This document shows, in pieces, positions 15,248-21,610 of a DNA stretch of 21,610 bases. The DNA is from RFTU01 sp049423145 (GTDB lineage Bacteria > Pseudomonadota > Gammaproteobacteria > Burkholderiales > Burkholderiaceae_C): positions 1 through 21,610 of the forward strand of contig JBMSQF010000047.1 in the NCBI GenBank assembly GCA_049423145.1, in the 5' to 3' direction. Below the pieces are notes generated by a model that was not told where the DNA came from, ran no database searches, and saw nothing but the letters and a program-made list of their open reading frames with translations. How positions within the stretch are numbered: the first letter of the stretch is position 1; each line of letters starts with the position of its first letter. The position numbers and the translations under genes are program-made.

Positions 15248-16328
15248 TGGGGTCTTCGTTCTTGGCGGGCATGTTCTTCACCAGGTCCTCGCGCTTGACA
15301 CCGAGCCACATGGCGATGCCCGCCGCCACGAAGATCGAGGAGTAGATGCCAAACAGAATGCCAATGGTCAGGGCCAGCGCAAAATAGAACAGCGTGGGCC
15401 CACCGAAGATGAGCATGGACAGCACCATCATCTGCGTGCTGCCGTGGGTGATCACGGTGCGGCTGATGGTCGAGGTGATGGCGTTGTCGATCACCTCGGA
15501 TGTGGAGAGTTTGCGGTACTTGCGGAAGACCTCGCGGATCCGGTCGAAGATCACCACCGATTCGTTGACCGAATAGCCCAGCACCGCCAGGATGGCCGCC
15601 AGAACCGCCAGCGAGAACTCCCACTGGAAGAAGGCGAAGAAGCCCAGGATGATGACCACGTCGTGCAGGTTGGCGATGATGCCGGCTACGCTGAACTTCC
15701 ATTCAAATCGCACGGCCAGATACAGCATGATGCCGGCCACGGTGAACAGCAAGGCCAGGGCGCCATCGCGCGCCAGCTCGGAGCCCACGGCCGGACCGAT
15801 GAACTCGGTGCGGCTGAGCTTGAGCGGCTCGGTCGGCCCGGCCGCCACCGAGGCGCCGCCGGTTGACGCGGCGATGGCCGTCGTGGATGCGGCAACCGCC
15901 GGCACAACCGGGGCCACGACGCAGGCGGTCCGGCTGACCTGCTCGCCCTGTGGGGTGGTGTAGCGGGTGTTCTCAACGGTCCCCTTCTCGGCACGGCACA
16001 GCGCATCGAAGGTGCGGGCCGAAACCTCGCCCTGCTTCATGTCGCCGCGAACCGGCAGACGGATCAGCACGTCGCGCGAGGTGCCGAACTTCTGCACCTG
16101 CACCTCGCCGAAACCCAGCGCTTCCACCGCCTCACGCGTCTTGTTGATGTCGGCAGTTTGTGCGTACTCCACCTCCATCACCGTGCCACCGGTGAATTCG
16201 ATGGACAAGTGCAGGCCGCGCGTGGCGATGAAGAAGACCGCCGCCGCAAAGGTAAGGAACGAAATGATGTTCAGCACCAGGGCGTGGCGCATGAACGGAA
16301 TGTCGCGGCTGATGCGGAAGAATTCCAT
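15219..16328 (-). CDS. secF: Protein translocase subunit SecF with extended periplasmic loop
   Basis: SecF (369 aa) pairs with SecD in the inner membrane and uses the proton gradient to help draw preproteins out of the Sec channel. Seen are TM1 (about 15-35), the LSIEFTGGTVMEVEY start of the first periplasmic domain, and the C-terminal five-helix block with LGYSVNESVVIFDRIREVFR and ITHGSTQMMVLS. It is longer than the usual 310-325 aa because of an insertion at about residues 112-168 before LSRTEFIGPAVG. The insertion has a Thr/Glu-rich start and an Ala/Val/Ser/Gly low-complexity run, with Cys111 and Cys136 near its ends. It starts 16 bp after secD, and the next gene overlaps its 3' end. Confidence 0.97.
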   Translation of the reverse strand: MEFFRISRDIPFMRHALVLNIISFLTFAAAVFFIATRGLHLSIEFTGGTVMEVEYAQTADINKTREAVEALGFGEVQVQKFGTSRDVLIRLPVRGDMKQGEVSARTFDALCRAEKGTVENTRYTTPQGEQVSRTACVVAPVVPAVAASTTAIAASTGGASVAAGPTEPLKLSRTEFIGPAVGSELARDGALALLFTVAGIMLYLAVRFEWKFSVAGIIANLHDVVIILGFFAFFQWEFSLAVLAAILAVLGYSVNESVVIFDRIREVFRKYRKLSTSEVIDNAITSTISRTVITHGSTQMMVLSMLIFGGPTLFYFALALTIGILFGIYSSIFVAAGIAMWLGVKREDLVKNMPAKNEDPNDPNAGAVV

Positions 16329-16344
16329 GGCGTGCTCCTACCGT

Positions 16345-18216
16345 TCAGCTCTTGAGATCAGCAGAAGAAGTGCCGGCAGGCGCGGCCCCGCCCGGCTTCC
16401 ACACCTGACCGATGGAGACGTTCTTGAGCTTCTTCTGTCGCCCGTACCAGAGGTTCACCAGCGCTCGAGAGAACACGACCGCCGAAAACATCGAGGTGAT
16501 GATGCCCAGGCAGTGCACCACCGCGAAACCGCGCACCGGGCCGCTGCCAAAGGCCAGCAGGGCCACGCCCGCAATCAGTGTGGTGACATTCGAATCCAGG
16601 ATGGTGGCCCAGGCGCGCTCGTAGCCCGCGTGTATGGCCGACTGCGGGGGCACCCCCGCCCGAAGCTCCTCGCGCACCCGCTCATTGATCAGCACGTTGG
16701 CGTCGATGGCCATCCCCAGCGTCAGCGCGATGGCCGCGATGCCCGGTAGTGTCAGCGTGGCCTGGAGCATGGACAGCACCGCCACCAGCAGCAGCAGGTT
16801 GAAGGCCAGGGCCAGCGTGGAGAACACGCCGAACAGCAGGTAATAGGCACACATGAACAGCGCGATGGCCGCGAAGCCGTAGATCACGCTGTTGAAGCCC
16901 TTGGCGATGTTCTCCGCGCCGAGGCTGGGGCCTATGGTTCGCTCTTCAATGATCTCCATCGGTGCGGCCAGCGCACCGGCACGGGTGAGCAGCGCGATGT
17001 CGGCGGTTTCCTGTGGCGTGAAGTTCCCGGTGATCTGGAAGCTGTTGCCGAACTCGCCCTGGATGGTGGCCACGGAAACCGCTTCGCCCTTGCCCTTTTC
17101 ATAGAGCACGATGGCCATGGGTTTGCCCAGGTTCTCTCGGGTGACCGCGCGCATGGCGCGGCCGGCGGCATCATTGAGGTTCACCGAAACGGCGGGGCGC
17201 TGGTTCTGGTCCAGCGTGGCCGAGGCCTTTTCCAATTGCTCGCCGGTGGCGATCACTTCACGTTTGAGGGAAACCGTCCGAGGCACGGTTTCACCCGGCG
17301 ACAGACGCACCGGCACGGTTTCACTGCCGGTCCCACTCTGGTCCACCAGACGGAACTGCAGCGTTGCGGTGCGGCCGATGATGTCCTTGGCGCGCGCGGT
17401 GTCCTGCACACCCGGCAGCTGCACCACCACACGGTCGGCACCCTGGCGCTGGATGACCGGCTCGGCCACACCCAGCTCGTTCACGCGCTTGTGCAGCGTC
17501 TCGATGTTCTGCTCCAAGGCCTGGTTGCCGATATCGGTCATGGCCTTGGGCGTGAGGCGGCCCACCAAGCGCGTGCCCTCGGGCACCTTGCCCTCGGTCC
17601 ATGTGAATGTGGCCAGACGGGCGGTCATCAAATCGCGCGCCGCGTTGACCGAGGCGTCCTCGGTGATCACCACCGACAGGCCGTCACCATCGCGGCCGAG
17701 GTTGGTGAAGCGGATTCGCTTTTCACGCAGGGCCGAGCGCACCTCCGACTGGTAGGCGTCCAATTGCTGCCGCACGGCCGAGCGCATGTCCACCTGCATC
17801 AGGAAGTGCACGCCGCCCCTCAGGTCCAGGCCCAGGTACATGGGCAGGGCGCGGATGGAGGCCAACCAAGCCGGTGAGCGGCTCAGCAGGTTCAGCGCCA
17901 CGATGTAGGAGGGGTCGGCCGGGTCGGGGTTCAAGGCCCGCGCGATCGCATCCTTGGCCTTGATCTGTGTATCGGTGTCCTCGAACCGAACCCGAACCGA
18001 AGCACCGTCGAAATTGACGCGGTCGGCCTTGATCGAGGCGTCGTCGAGCACCTTCTGAATGCGGTCGACCATCGCGAAGTCGACCTTGACGGTGACCTTG
18101 GCCCCCGAGATCTGAACGGCCGGTGCTTCGCCGAAGAAGTTGGGCAGCGTGTAGAGCGCGCCAATGATCAGCGCCACCAGGATGAAGGCGTACTTCCAGA
18201 GGGGATAGCGGTTCAT
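16345..18216 (-). CDS. secD: Protein translocase subunit SecD
   Basis: SecD (623 aa) is the partner of SecF in proton-driven completion of Sec-dependent export. TM1 is near residues 7-26, followed by a large periplasmic region with YLGLDLRGGVHFLMQVDM and VNELGVAEPVIQRQG. The C-terminal block of membrane helices includes LGMAIDANVLINERVREELR and ILDSNVTTLIAGVALLAFG, where the conserved Asp lies in the proton path. Length agrees with the E. coli protein (615 aa). It sits 32 bp downstream of yajC and 16 bp upstream of secF, the standard yajC-secD-secF order. Confidence 0.98.
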   Translation of the reverse strand: MNRYPLWKYAFILVALIIGALYTLPNFFGEAPAVQISGAKVTVKVDFAMVDRIQKVLDDASIKADRVNFDGASVRVRFEDTDTQIKAKDAIARALNPDPADPSYIVALNLLSRSPAWLASIRALPMYLGLDLRGGVHFLMQVDMRSAVRQQLDAYQSEVRSALREKRIRFTNLGRDGDGLSVVITEDASVNAARDLMTARLATFTWTEGKVPEGTRLVGRLTPKAMTDIGNQALEQNIETLHKRVNELGVAEPVIQRQGADRVVVQLPGVQDTARAKDIIGRTATLQFRLVDQSGTGSETVPVRLSPGETVPRTVSLKREVIATGEQLEKASATLDQNQRPAVSVNLNDAAGRAMRAVTRENLGKPMAIVLYEKGKGEAVSVATIQGEFGNSFQITGNFTPQETADIALLTRAGALAAPMEIIEERTIGPSLGAENIAKGFNSVIYGFAAIALFMCAYYLLFGVFSTLALAFNLLLLVAVLSMLQATLTLPGIAAIALTLGMAIDANVLINERVREELRAGVPPQSAIHAGYERAWATILDSNVTTLIAGVALLAFGSGPVRGFAVVHCLGIITSMFSAVVFSRALVNLWYGRQKKLKNVSIGQVWKPGGAAPAGTSSADLKS

Positions 18217-18248
18217 TCGGGGGTGCCTTTGGTGCGCAGAGGGCCGAC

Positions 18249-18578
18249 TTACTTGATCGAGCCCTTGGGCAGCACCTGCGTGACCGAACCACGCTGGATC
18301 ATCACTTCCACACCCTCGGCCACTTCGATGTGCAGATTGGATTCACCCACCCTGCTGATCTTGCCGTACAAGCCGCCCGCAGTGACCACCTCGTCGCCCT
18401 TGGCCAGCGCGTCGACCATGGCCTTGTGCTCCTTCTGGCGCTTCATCTGGGGCCGGATCATGATGAAGTACAGCACCACGAACATCAGGACCAGGGGCAG
18501 CAGGCTCATCAGGCTGCTCTCGAGGCCGCCTGGGGCAGCTGCGGGGGCGGTTTGGGCAAAGGCCGTGGAAATGAACAT
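18249..18578 (-). CDS. yajC: Preprotein translocase accessory subunit YajC
   Basis: YajC (109 aa) is a small single-span inner-membrane protein that associates with SecDF-YidC. It has an Ala/Pro-rich N-terminus, one membrane helix at about 22-42 ending in the family signature YFIMIRPQMKRQKEH, then a soluble domain with GDEVVTAGGLYGKI. AAGGA lies about 6 nt before the ATG. It is the first gene of yajC-secD-secF in this window; tgt and queA often precede it in other proteobacteria but are absent here. It diverges from the SDR gene across 113 bp, where I could not define a promoter with confidence. Confidence 0.96.
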   Translation of the reverse strand: MFISTAFAQTAPAAAPGGLESSLMSLLPLVLMFVVLYFIMIRPQMKRQKEHKAMVDALAKGDEVVTAGGLYGKISRVGESNLHIEVAEGVEVMIQRGSVTQVLPKGSIK

Positions 18579-18691
18579 CGTGGATCCTTATCCGTTGAAT
18601 GCAAGCAAACCCTTGAGTTTAACTTGGGGCCCTGGATCACCGGGTAAAGCCGCGTGCGGCGTATGCCCAGGGCCCGTGGCAGGATCGACGC

Positions 18692-19438
18692 ATGGTCACA
18701 AGCCCGACGCCCACCCTGCCCCCGCAGGGCCGATTGGATTCGCTCCCTTCGGGTTACCGCGCCCTGGTGATCGGCGCCGGTGGTGGGATCGGCAGCGCCT
18801 TCTGTGAACTGCTGGACGCGGATCCCCGCTGCAGCCGCGTCCATCGGCTGGGGCGCCGTGGCGAAACGGTTCTCGACTTCACCGATCCGGCCAGCGTGCA
18901 GGCCGCCGCCGAGCACTTGAATGATGGTCGGCCCTGGCACCTGCTGATCGTGGCCAGCGGCATCCTGCACGGGCCCCGCCTGCGGCCGGAAAAGCGCCTG
19001 GCCGACTTGGAGGCCGCTGCATTCACCGAGGTGCTGGCCCTCAACACCGTGGGTCCCGCGCTGGCGCTGCGCCACTTCACGCCCTTGTTGCCGCGTGACC
19101 CGCAGGCGCGCAGCCTGGTGGGAGTGCTGTCGGCCAAGGTAGGCAGCATCGGCGACAACCGCCTGGGCGGCTGGATGGCGTACCGGGCCTCCAAGGCGGC
19201 ACTGAACATGGTGGTCAAGACGGCTGCCATCGAATTGGCGCGCACCCACAAGGCCTTGGTCGTGGCCGCCCTGCATCCGGGGACGGTGCGGACGGCCCTG
19301 TCCGAACCCTTCAATGGCCAGGCACTGGGACGCGAACCCCGGGTCGCAGCATCCCAGATGCTGGCGGTGCTCGATGCGCTTGACGTCACCGACAGCGGCA
19401 GCTTCCGCGCCTACGACGGGGCCGAGCTGCCCTGGTAG
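18692..19438 (+). CDS. SDR-family NAD(P)-dependent oxidoreductase
   Basis: This is a classical-type short-chain dehydrogenase/reductase, 248 aa, resembling the C-factor/CsgA subgroup. The nucleotide-binding turn is VIGAGGGIGSAF (glycines in 28-34). Asn118 lies in ALNTVGPAL, Ser152 in SAKVGSIGD, and the Tyr164-x3-Lys168 pair in YRASKAAL; HPGTVRTALSEPF follows as usual. The substrate cannot be read from sequence. AGGA lies 7 nt before the ATG at 18692. The roughly 20-residue Pro-rich N-terminus before the first strand is longer than usual, so a later start cannot be excluded. It converges with the unknown gene to its right across 17 bp. Confidence 0.9.
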   Translation: MVTSPTPTLPPQGRLDSLPSGYRALVIGAGGGIGSAFCELLDADPRCSRVHRLGRRGETVLDFTDPASVQAAAEHLNDGRPWHLLIVASGILHGPRLRPEKRLADLEAAAFTEVLALNTVGPALALRHFTPLLPRDPQARSLVGVLSAKVGSIGDNRLGGWMAYRASKAALNMVVKTAAIELARTHKALVVAALHPGTVRTALSEPFNGQALGREPRVAASQMLAVLDALDVTDSGSFRAYDGAELPW

Positions 19439-19455
19439 GGCCGCGCCGGCTGAGC

Positions 19456-20064
19456 TCACCGACGCAGCGGCATCGGCGGCTGTTCGAAGATGGGATGGGG
19501 GTCCAGGCACGCCAGCAGGGCGTCCGGCACCCCATCGGCGCGGTCCTTTAGAAACCCACGAATCCGCCAGGCGGCATTCCAGGGACGGGTGGTTCCGCTC
19601 CACACCCCCTGCGGCAGCAGCTGCGCACCCTCGGGGCCCCATCGGACCAGCACGACCACCGGCTCCAGGTCATCGAAGGTGGCCTGAAGGGCGACCCATG
19701 CTCCCGGACCTGCTGGTTGAGGCGGGGCTGGCGGCAGGCGCCGGTCGAGGGCTTCTTCCATCCAGAGATCGGCGGCGAGCAATCGCGCCGAACGAGAGTC
19801 CGGCGGACTGAAGTCCTGCAAAGCGGTCAGCGCGGCCGCCACCACGGGAGATCCCGTGACCGGCCGCATCACCGAGGAACAGTCACGCCCGAGATCGGCC
19901 CATGCCACCCGCAGATCGCCGTTGAGGTCATGTACCGAGCCGCCCACATTCAGCAACCAGGCATCGTCCCGATGCTCCACGCCCAGAAGGCCCAGCAGAA
20001 AGAAAACCGCCGCCAGGGCAGCAAGCAACCCGTGGCGGCGGCGGACGACGCGCGAAGGCGTCAT
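19456..20064 (-). CDS. Hypothetical protein with N-terminal signal/anchor, downstream of phasin
   Basis: I do not recognise this 202-residue protein. It starts with basic VVRRRHG followed by a hydrophobic helix (about 12-28) that reads as a signal anchor or uncleaved signal peptide; there is no lipobox Cys. The remainder is soluble, Trp- and Pro-rich, with a central ALDRRLPPAPPQPAGPGAW linker and a conserved-looking VALQATFDDLEPVVVLVRW strand region. A single Cys62 in the first half and Cys186 near the end could pair. The phaP stop codon is 21 bp upstream on the same strand with no terminator between, so read-through from phaP is likely. No strong ribosome site precedes the ATG. Coding status rests on length, composition and signal. 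Confidence 0.65.
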   Translation of the reverse strand: MTPSRVVRRRHGLLAALAAVFFLLGLLGVEHRDDAWLLNVGGSVHDLNGDLRVAWADLGRDCSSVMRPVTGSPVVAAALTALQDFSPPDSRSARLLAADLWMEEALDRRLPPAPPQPAGPGAWVALQATFDDLEPVVVLVRWGPEGAQLLPQGVWSGTTRPWNAAWRIRGFLKDRADGVPDALLACLDPHPIFEQPPMPLRR

Positions 20065-20085
20065 CGTTTCAGCGCGTGATCCGGC

Positions 20086-20640
20086 TCAGGCAGCCTTCTT
20101 GGAGGTCTTGCCAGCGGCCTTGGCAGCCTTCATGGCGGTCTCGGTCACGGCGTTGAAGTTGGCCTCGGCGATGTCGGTGGCCTGCTTGGCGGCCTTCTGC
20201 ACATTGGCATAGGCGCTGTTGGCCGCCTCGACCGCCTGCTTGACCAGGGCCACGCCGCTCTCGGTGCCGGCCGGGGCGTTCTTGGCGGCTACATCCACCA
20301 GCTGGTGCAGACTTTGTTGCACAGCAGCAACTTGGGCTTCGGCCAGGGCCACAGCGTCGGCTTGAGCCGACTTGGCGATGTCGGCCAGGTGACGGCCGTA
20401 GGCGGTGGCCTTCTCAGCGCTGGGCTGGAGCAGAGAAGCCTGCAGTGCCATCAGGCTCTGCGGATCCTTGGCCGACAGGGCCGCCTTGGCCACATCAGCG
20501 GATTCGCTCAGCGTGGCGCGGGCGGTCGCGAGGTTCAGTTCCACCACCTTCTCCATGTTGGAGAAAGCCTTGTGGGTGAGGTCGAAGAAGGACTCGACCT
20601 GGGCTTGTTGGGCGGCGATGATTTGTTGCGTGTTCAGCAT
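20086..20640 (-). CDS. phaP: Phasin family protein (PHA granule-associated)
   Basis: This phasin (184 aa) is an amphipathic, helix-rich protein that coats polyhydroxyalkanoate storage granules and limits their size. The family pattern is clear: MLNTQQIIAAQQAQVESFFD, then MEKVVELNLATARATLSESA and KDPQSLMALQASLLQPSAEKATAYGRH, then a long Ala-rich helix with few aromatics. A Lys/Ala tail (KAAGKTSKKAA) closes it, resembling the tails of other Burkholderiales phasins. GGAG ends about 7 nt before the ATG. A promoter and an inverted repeat sit upstream (20683-20751). No PHA synthase gene is in the window. The unknown anchored protein follows after 21 bp. phoU upstream is closed off by its own terminator. 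Confidence 0.94.
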   Translation of the reverse strand: MLNTQQIIAAQQAQVESFFDLTHKAFSNMEKVVELNLATARATLSESADVAKAALSAKDPQSLMALQASLLQPSAEKATAYGRHLADIAKSAQADAVALAEAQVAAVQQSLHQLVDVAAKNAPAGTESGVALVKQAVEAANSAYANVQKAAKQATDIAEANFNAVTETAMKAAKAAGKTSKKAA

Positions 20641-20682
20641 GATGGACTCCGAAGGGGTAAAAGGTCAGGTTTGAGGGATCCG

Positions 20683-20714
20683 GTTGCAGTCTTCAAGCTT
20701 TGCTGCACTGCAAC
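20683..20714. promoter_or_regulatory. Inverted repeat, candidate PhaR operator of phaP
   Basis: GTTGCAGT (20683-20690) and ACTGCAAC (20707-20714) are perfect inverted copies with a 16-bp spacer. Inside the right arm, CTGCACTGCAA nearly matches the CTGC-N3-GCAG type of site reported for PhaR repressors. The repeat begins just downstream of the expected phaP transcription start, a typical repressor position. PhaR binding is inferred. Confidence 0.5.
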
Positions 20715-20723
20715 ATGAATCGA

Positions 20724-20751
20724 ATGATAGGCCCGATTTTCGGAATTGCAA
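20724..20751 (-). promoter_or_regulatory. Sigma-70-type promoter of phaP
   Basis: Read on the minus strand, TTGCAA (-35, 20751-20746) and TATCAT (-10, 20729-20724) are separated by 16 bp. They match the sigma-70 consensus at 4/6 and 5/6 positions. The transcript would start near 20717, giving a leader of about 75 nt before the phaP ATG. Confidence 0.6.
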
Positions 20752-20801
20752 GCACTTTTTGTTGCGGCGCACAAAATATTTCGTTTTCCGCCCCTGGGAG
20801 G

Positions 20802-20859
20802 CCCCCCAAAGCCTCCAAAAAGCCCCCCGAAGCCCGCCCCAAAGCCCCGCCAAGCCCCC
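20802..20859 (-). other. G-run tract on minus strand, G-quadruplex-capable
   Basis: The plus strand has six C-runs (20802-20807, 20823-20828, 20833-20835, 20837-20840, 20845-20848, 20855-20859) separated by short AAAG, GAAG or GCCAAG spacers, and no T from 20815 to 20864. The minus strand, which is the sense strand of phoU and phaP, is correspondingly G-rich and could fold into a G-quadruplex. It lies between the phoU terminator and the phaP promoter. No coding function is seen. Confidence 0.5.
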
Positions 20860-20885
20860 AAAAATGGCCCTGGATGCCCCAGAGC
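20860..20885 (-). terminator. Rho-independent terminator of phoU
   Basis: On the minus strand GCTCTGG (20885-20879) pairs with CCAGGGC (20873-20867) around loop GGCAT, seven pairs including one G-U. CA and a run of five Ts (20864-20860) follow. It begins 14 bp after the phoU stop codon and would separate phoU from phaP. Confidence 0.65.
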
Positions 20886-20899
20886 GCCTGTCCGGGGCC

Positions 20900-21601
20900 C
20901 TACTCGACCGCCTTGTCCAGGTCCTCACGCCCCTGGTGGCGGACATCGGCGCCCTTGACCACATAGATGGTCACTTCGGCCAGGTTCTTGGCGTGGTCGC
21001 CCACCCGCTCGATCGCCTTGGCCACGAAGATCAGATCGATGCTGCTGCTGATGGTGCGGGGGTCTTCCATCATGAAGGTGATGAGCTTGCGCATCAGGCC
21101 TTCGAACTCCTGGTCGATCTCGTCATCGTGCTTGAGCACCTCCAAGGCCCGGGCCACGTCCAGCCGTGCGAAGGAGTCCAGCGCCTTGCGCAACTGGGCG
21201 ATGGCCAGCTCGGCCTCATGGGCCAGGTCATGAATGGGCAAACGGGTGGAGATGCCCGATTCGATCAGGTTCTTGGTGGTGCGCGCCACCCGTGCGGCCT
21301 CGTCCCCCACACGCTCGAGATTGGCAATCATCTTGGCGATGGCCACCAGCAGCCGCAAATCGCGGGCGGTGGGCTGGCGGCGCGCGATGATGGCCGACAG
21401 CTCGGAGTCGATGTCCATCTCCATTTGATTGACCCGGGCCTCCTGGAGCAGCACGTCTTCGGCCAGATCGGCCTTGAGTTGCGTGAGGGCCTCCACGGCA
21501 CGGGCCACCTGGGACTCGGCCAAACCGCCCATCTGCAGGACCTGGTTGGAAATAGCGCTGAGTTCAGCGTCGTATTGGGTGGAGAGATGCTTGTCGCTCA
21601 T
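20900..21601 (-). CDS. phoU: Phosphate transport system regulatory protein PhoU
   Basis: PhoU (233 aa) links the Pst phosphate transporter to the PhoR/PhoB two-component system and damps the Pho regulon when phosphate is plentiful. Two helical-bundle halves carry the metal-binding E-x3-D type motifs: NLERVGDEAARVA in the first and AIERVGDHAKNLAE in the second. The N-terminus, MSDKHLSTQYDAELSAI, is typical. The ORF is complete, starting with ATG at 21601, nine bases from the window edge, so the ribosome site is only partly visible. pstSCAB would be expected upstream beyond the edge. A hairpin and T-run follow the stop codon. Confidence 0.97.
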   Translation of the reverse strand: MSDKHLSTQYDAELSAISNQVLQMGGLAESQVARAVEALTQLKADLAEDVLLQEARVNQMEMDIDSELSAIIARRQPTARDLRLLVAIAKMIANLERVGDEAARVARTTKNLIESGISTRLPIHDLAHEAELAIAQLRKALDSFARLDVARALEVLKHDDEIDQEFEGLMRKLITFMMEDPRTISSSIDLIFVAKAIERVGDHAKNLAEVTIYVVKGADVRHQGREDLDKAVE

Positions 21602-21610
21602 GATGGGTCC

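Overview
The window looks like ordinary chromosome of a high-GC betaproteobacterium in the order Burkholderiales, most like the Comamonadaceae/Sphaerotilaceae. This rests on the protein sequences (a PHB phasin, a lysine/alanine-rich SWIB protein, a PglL-type ligase beside a type IV pilin) and on gene content. It comes from family recognition by eye, not from a search. I see no rRNA, tRNA, CRISPR array, insertion sequence, prophage or integrase.

Layout. Plus strand, 1-3692: the 3' part of sucD, then terC, a type IV pilin gene and a PglL-like O-glycosyltransferase gene that appears to start on a CTG overlapping the pilin stop codon. Minus strand, 3739-4248: moaC. Plus strand, 4314-6673: a BepA-like M48 protease and a small histone-like SWIB protein, followed by a strong two-way terminator. 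Minus strand, 6763-13091, transcribed right to left: recQ, uvrA, a 2-hydroxychromene-2-carboxylate-isomerase-like protein and a dienelactone hydrolase. Plus strand, 13260-14733: ssb, then an exported esterase overlapping the end of ssb. Minus strand, 14717-18578, transcribed right to left: yajC, secD, secF and a four-helix membrane protein, overlapping the esterase tail to tail. Plus strand, 18692-19438: a short-chain dehydrogenase. Minus strand, 19456-21601: phoU, the phasin gene phaP and a small anchored protein of unknown function.

How the genes fit together. The pilin and PglL pair probably makes and glycosylates a surface pilus. recQ, uvrA and ssb form a DNA-repair neighbourhood. yajC-secD-secF supplies the accessory Sec translocase complex. 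The phasin implies polyhydroxyalkanoate storage, and its upstream region holds a readable promoter plus an inverted repeat placed like a repressor operator. PhoU belongs to phosphate control, and the rest of a pst/pho operon would lie beyond the right edge.

Most of the window is housekeeping, and I found no clear new multi-gene system. The points most worth a second look are the CTG start of the pglL gene, the operator-like repeat before phaP, the G-rich tract between phoU and phaP, the low-complexity insertion in SecF, the 39-bp tandem repeat in the SWIB gene, the compact repeat after sucD, and the unknown protein directly behind the phasin.
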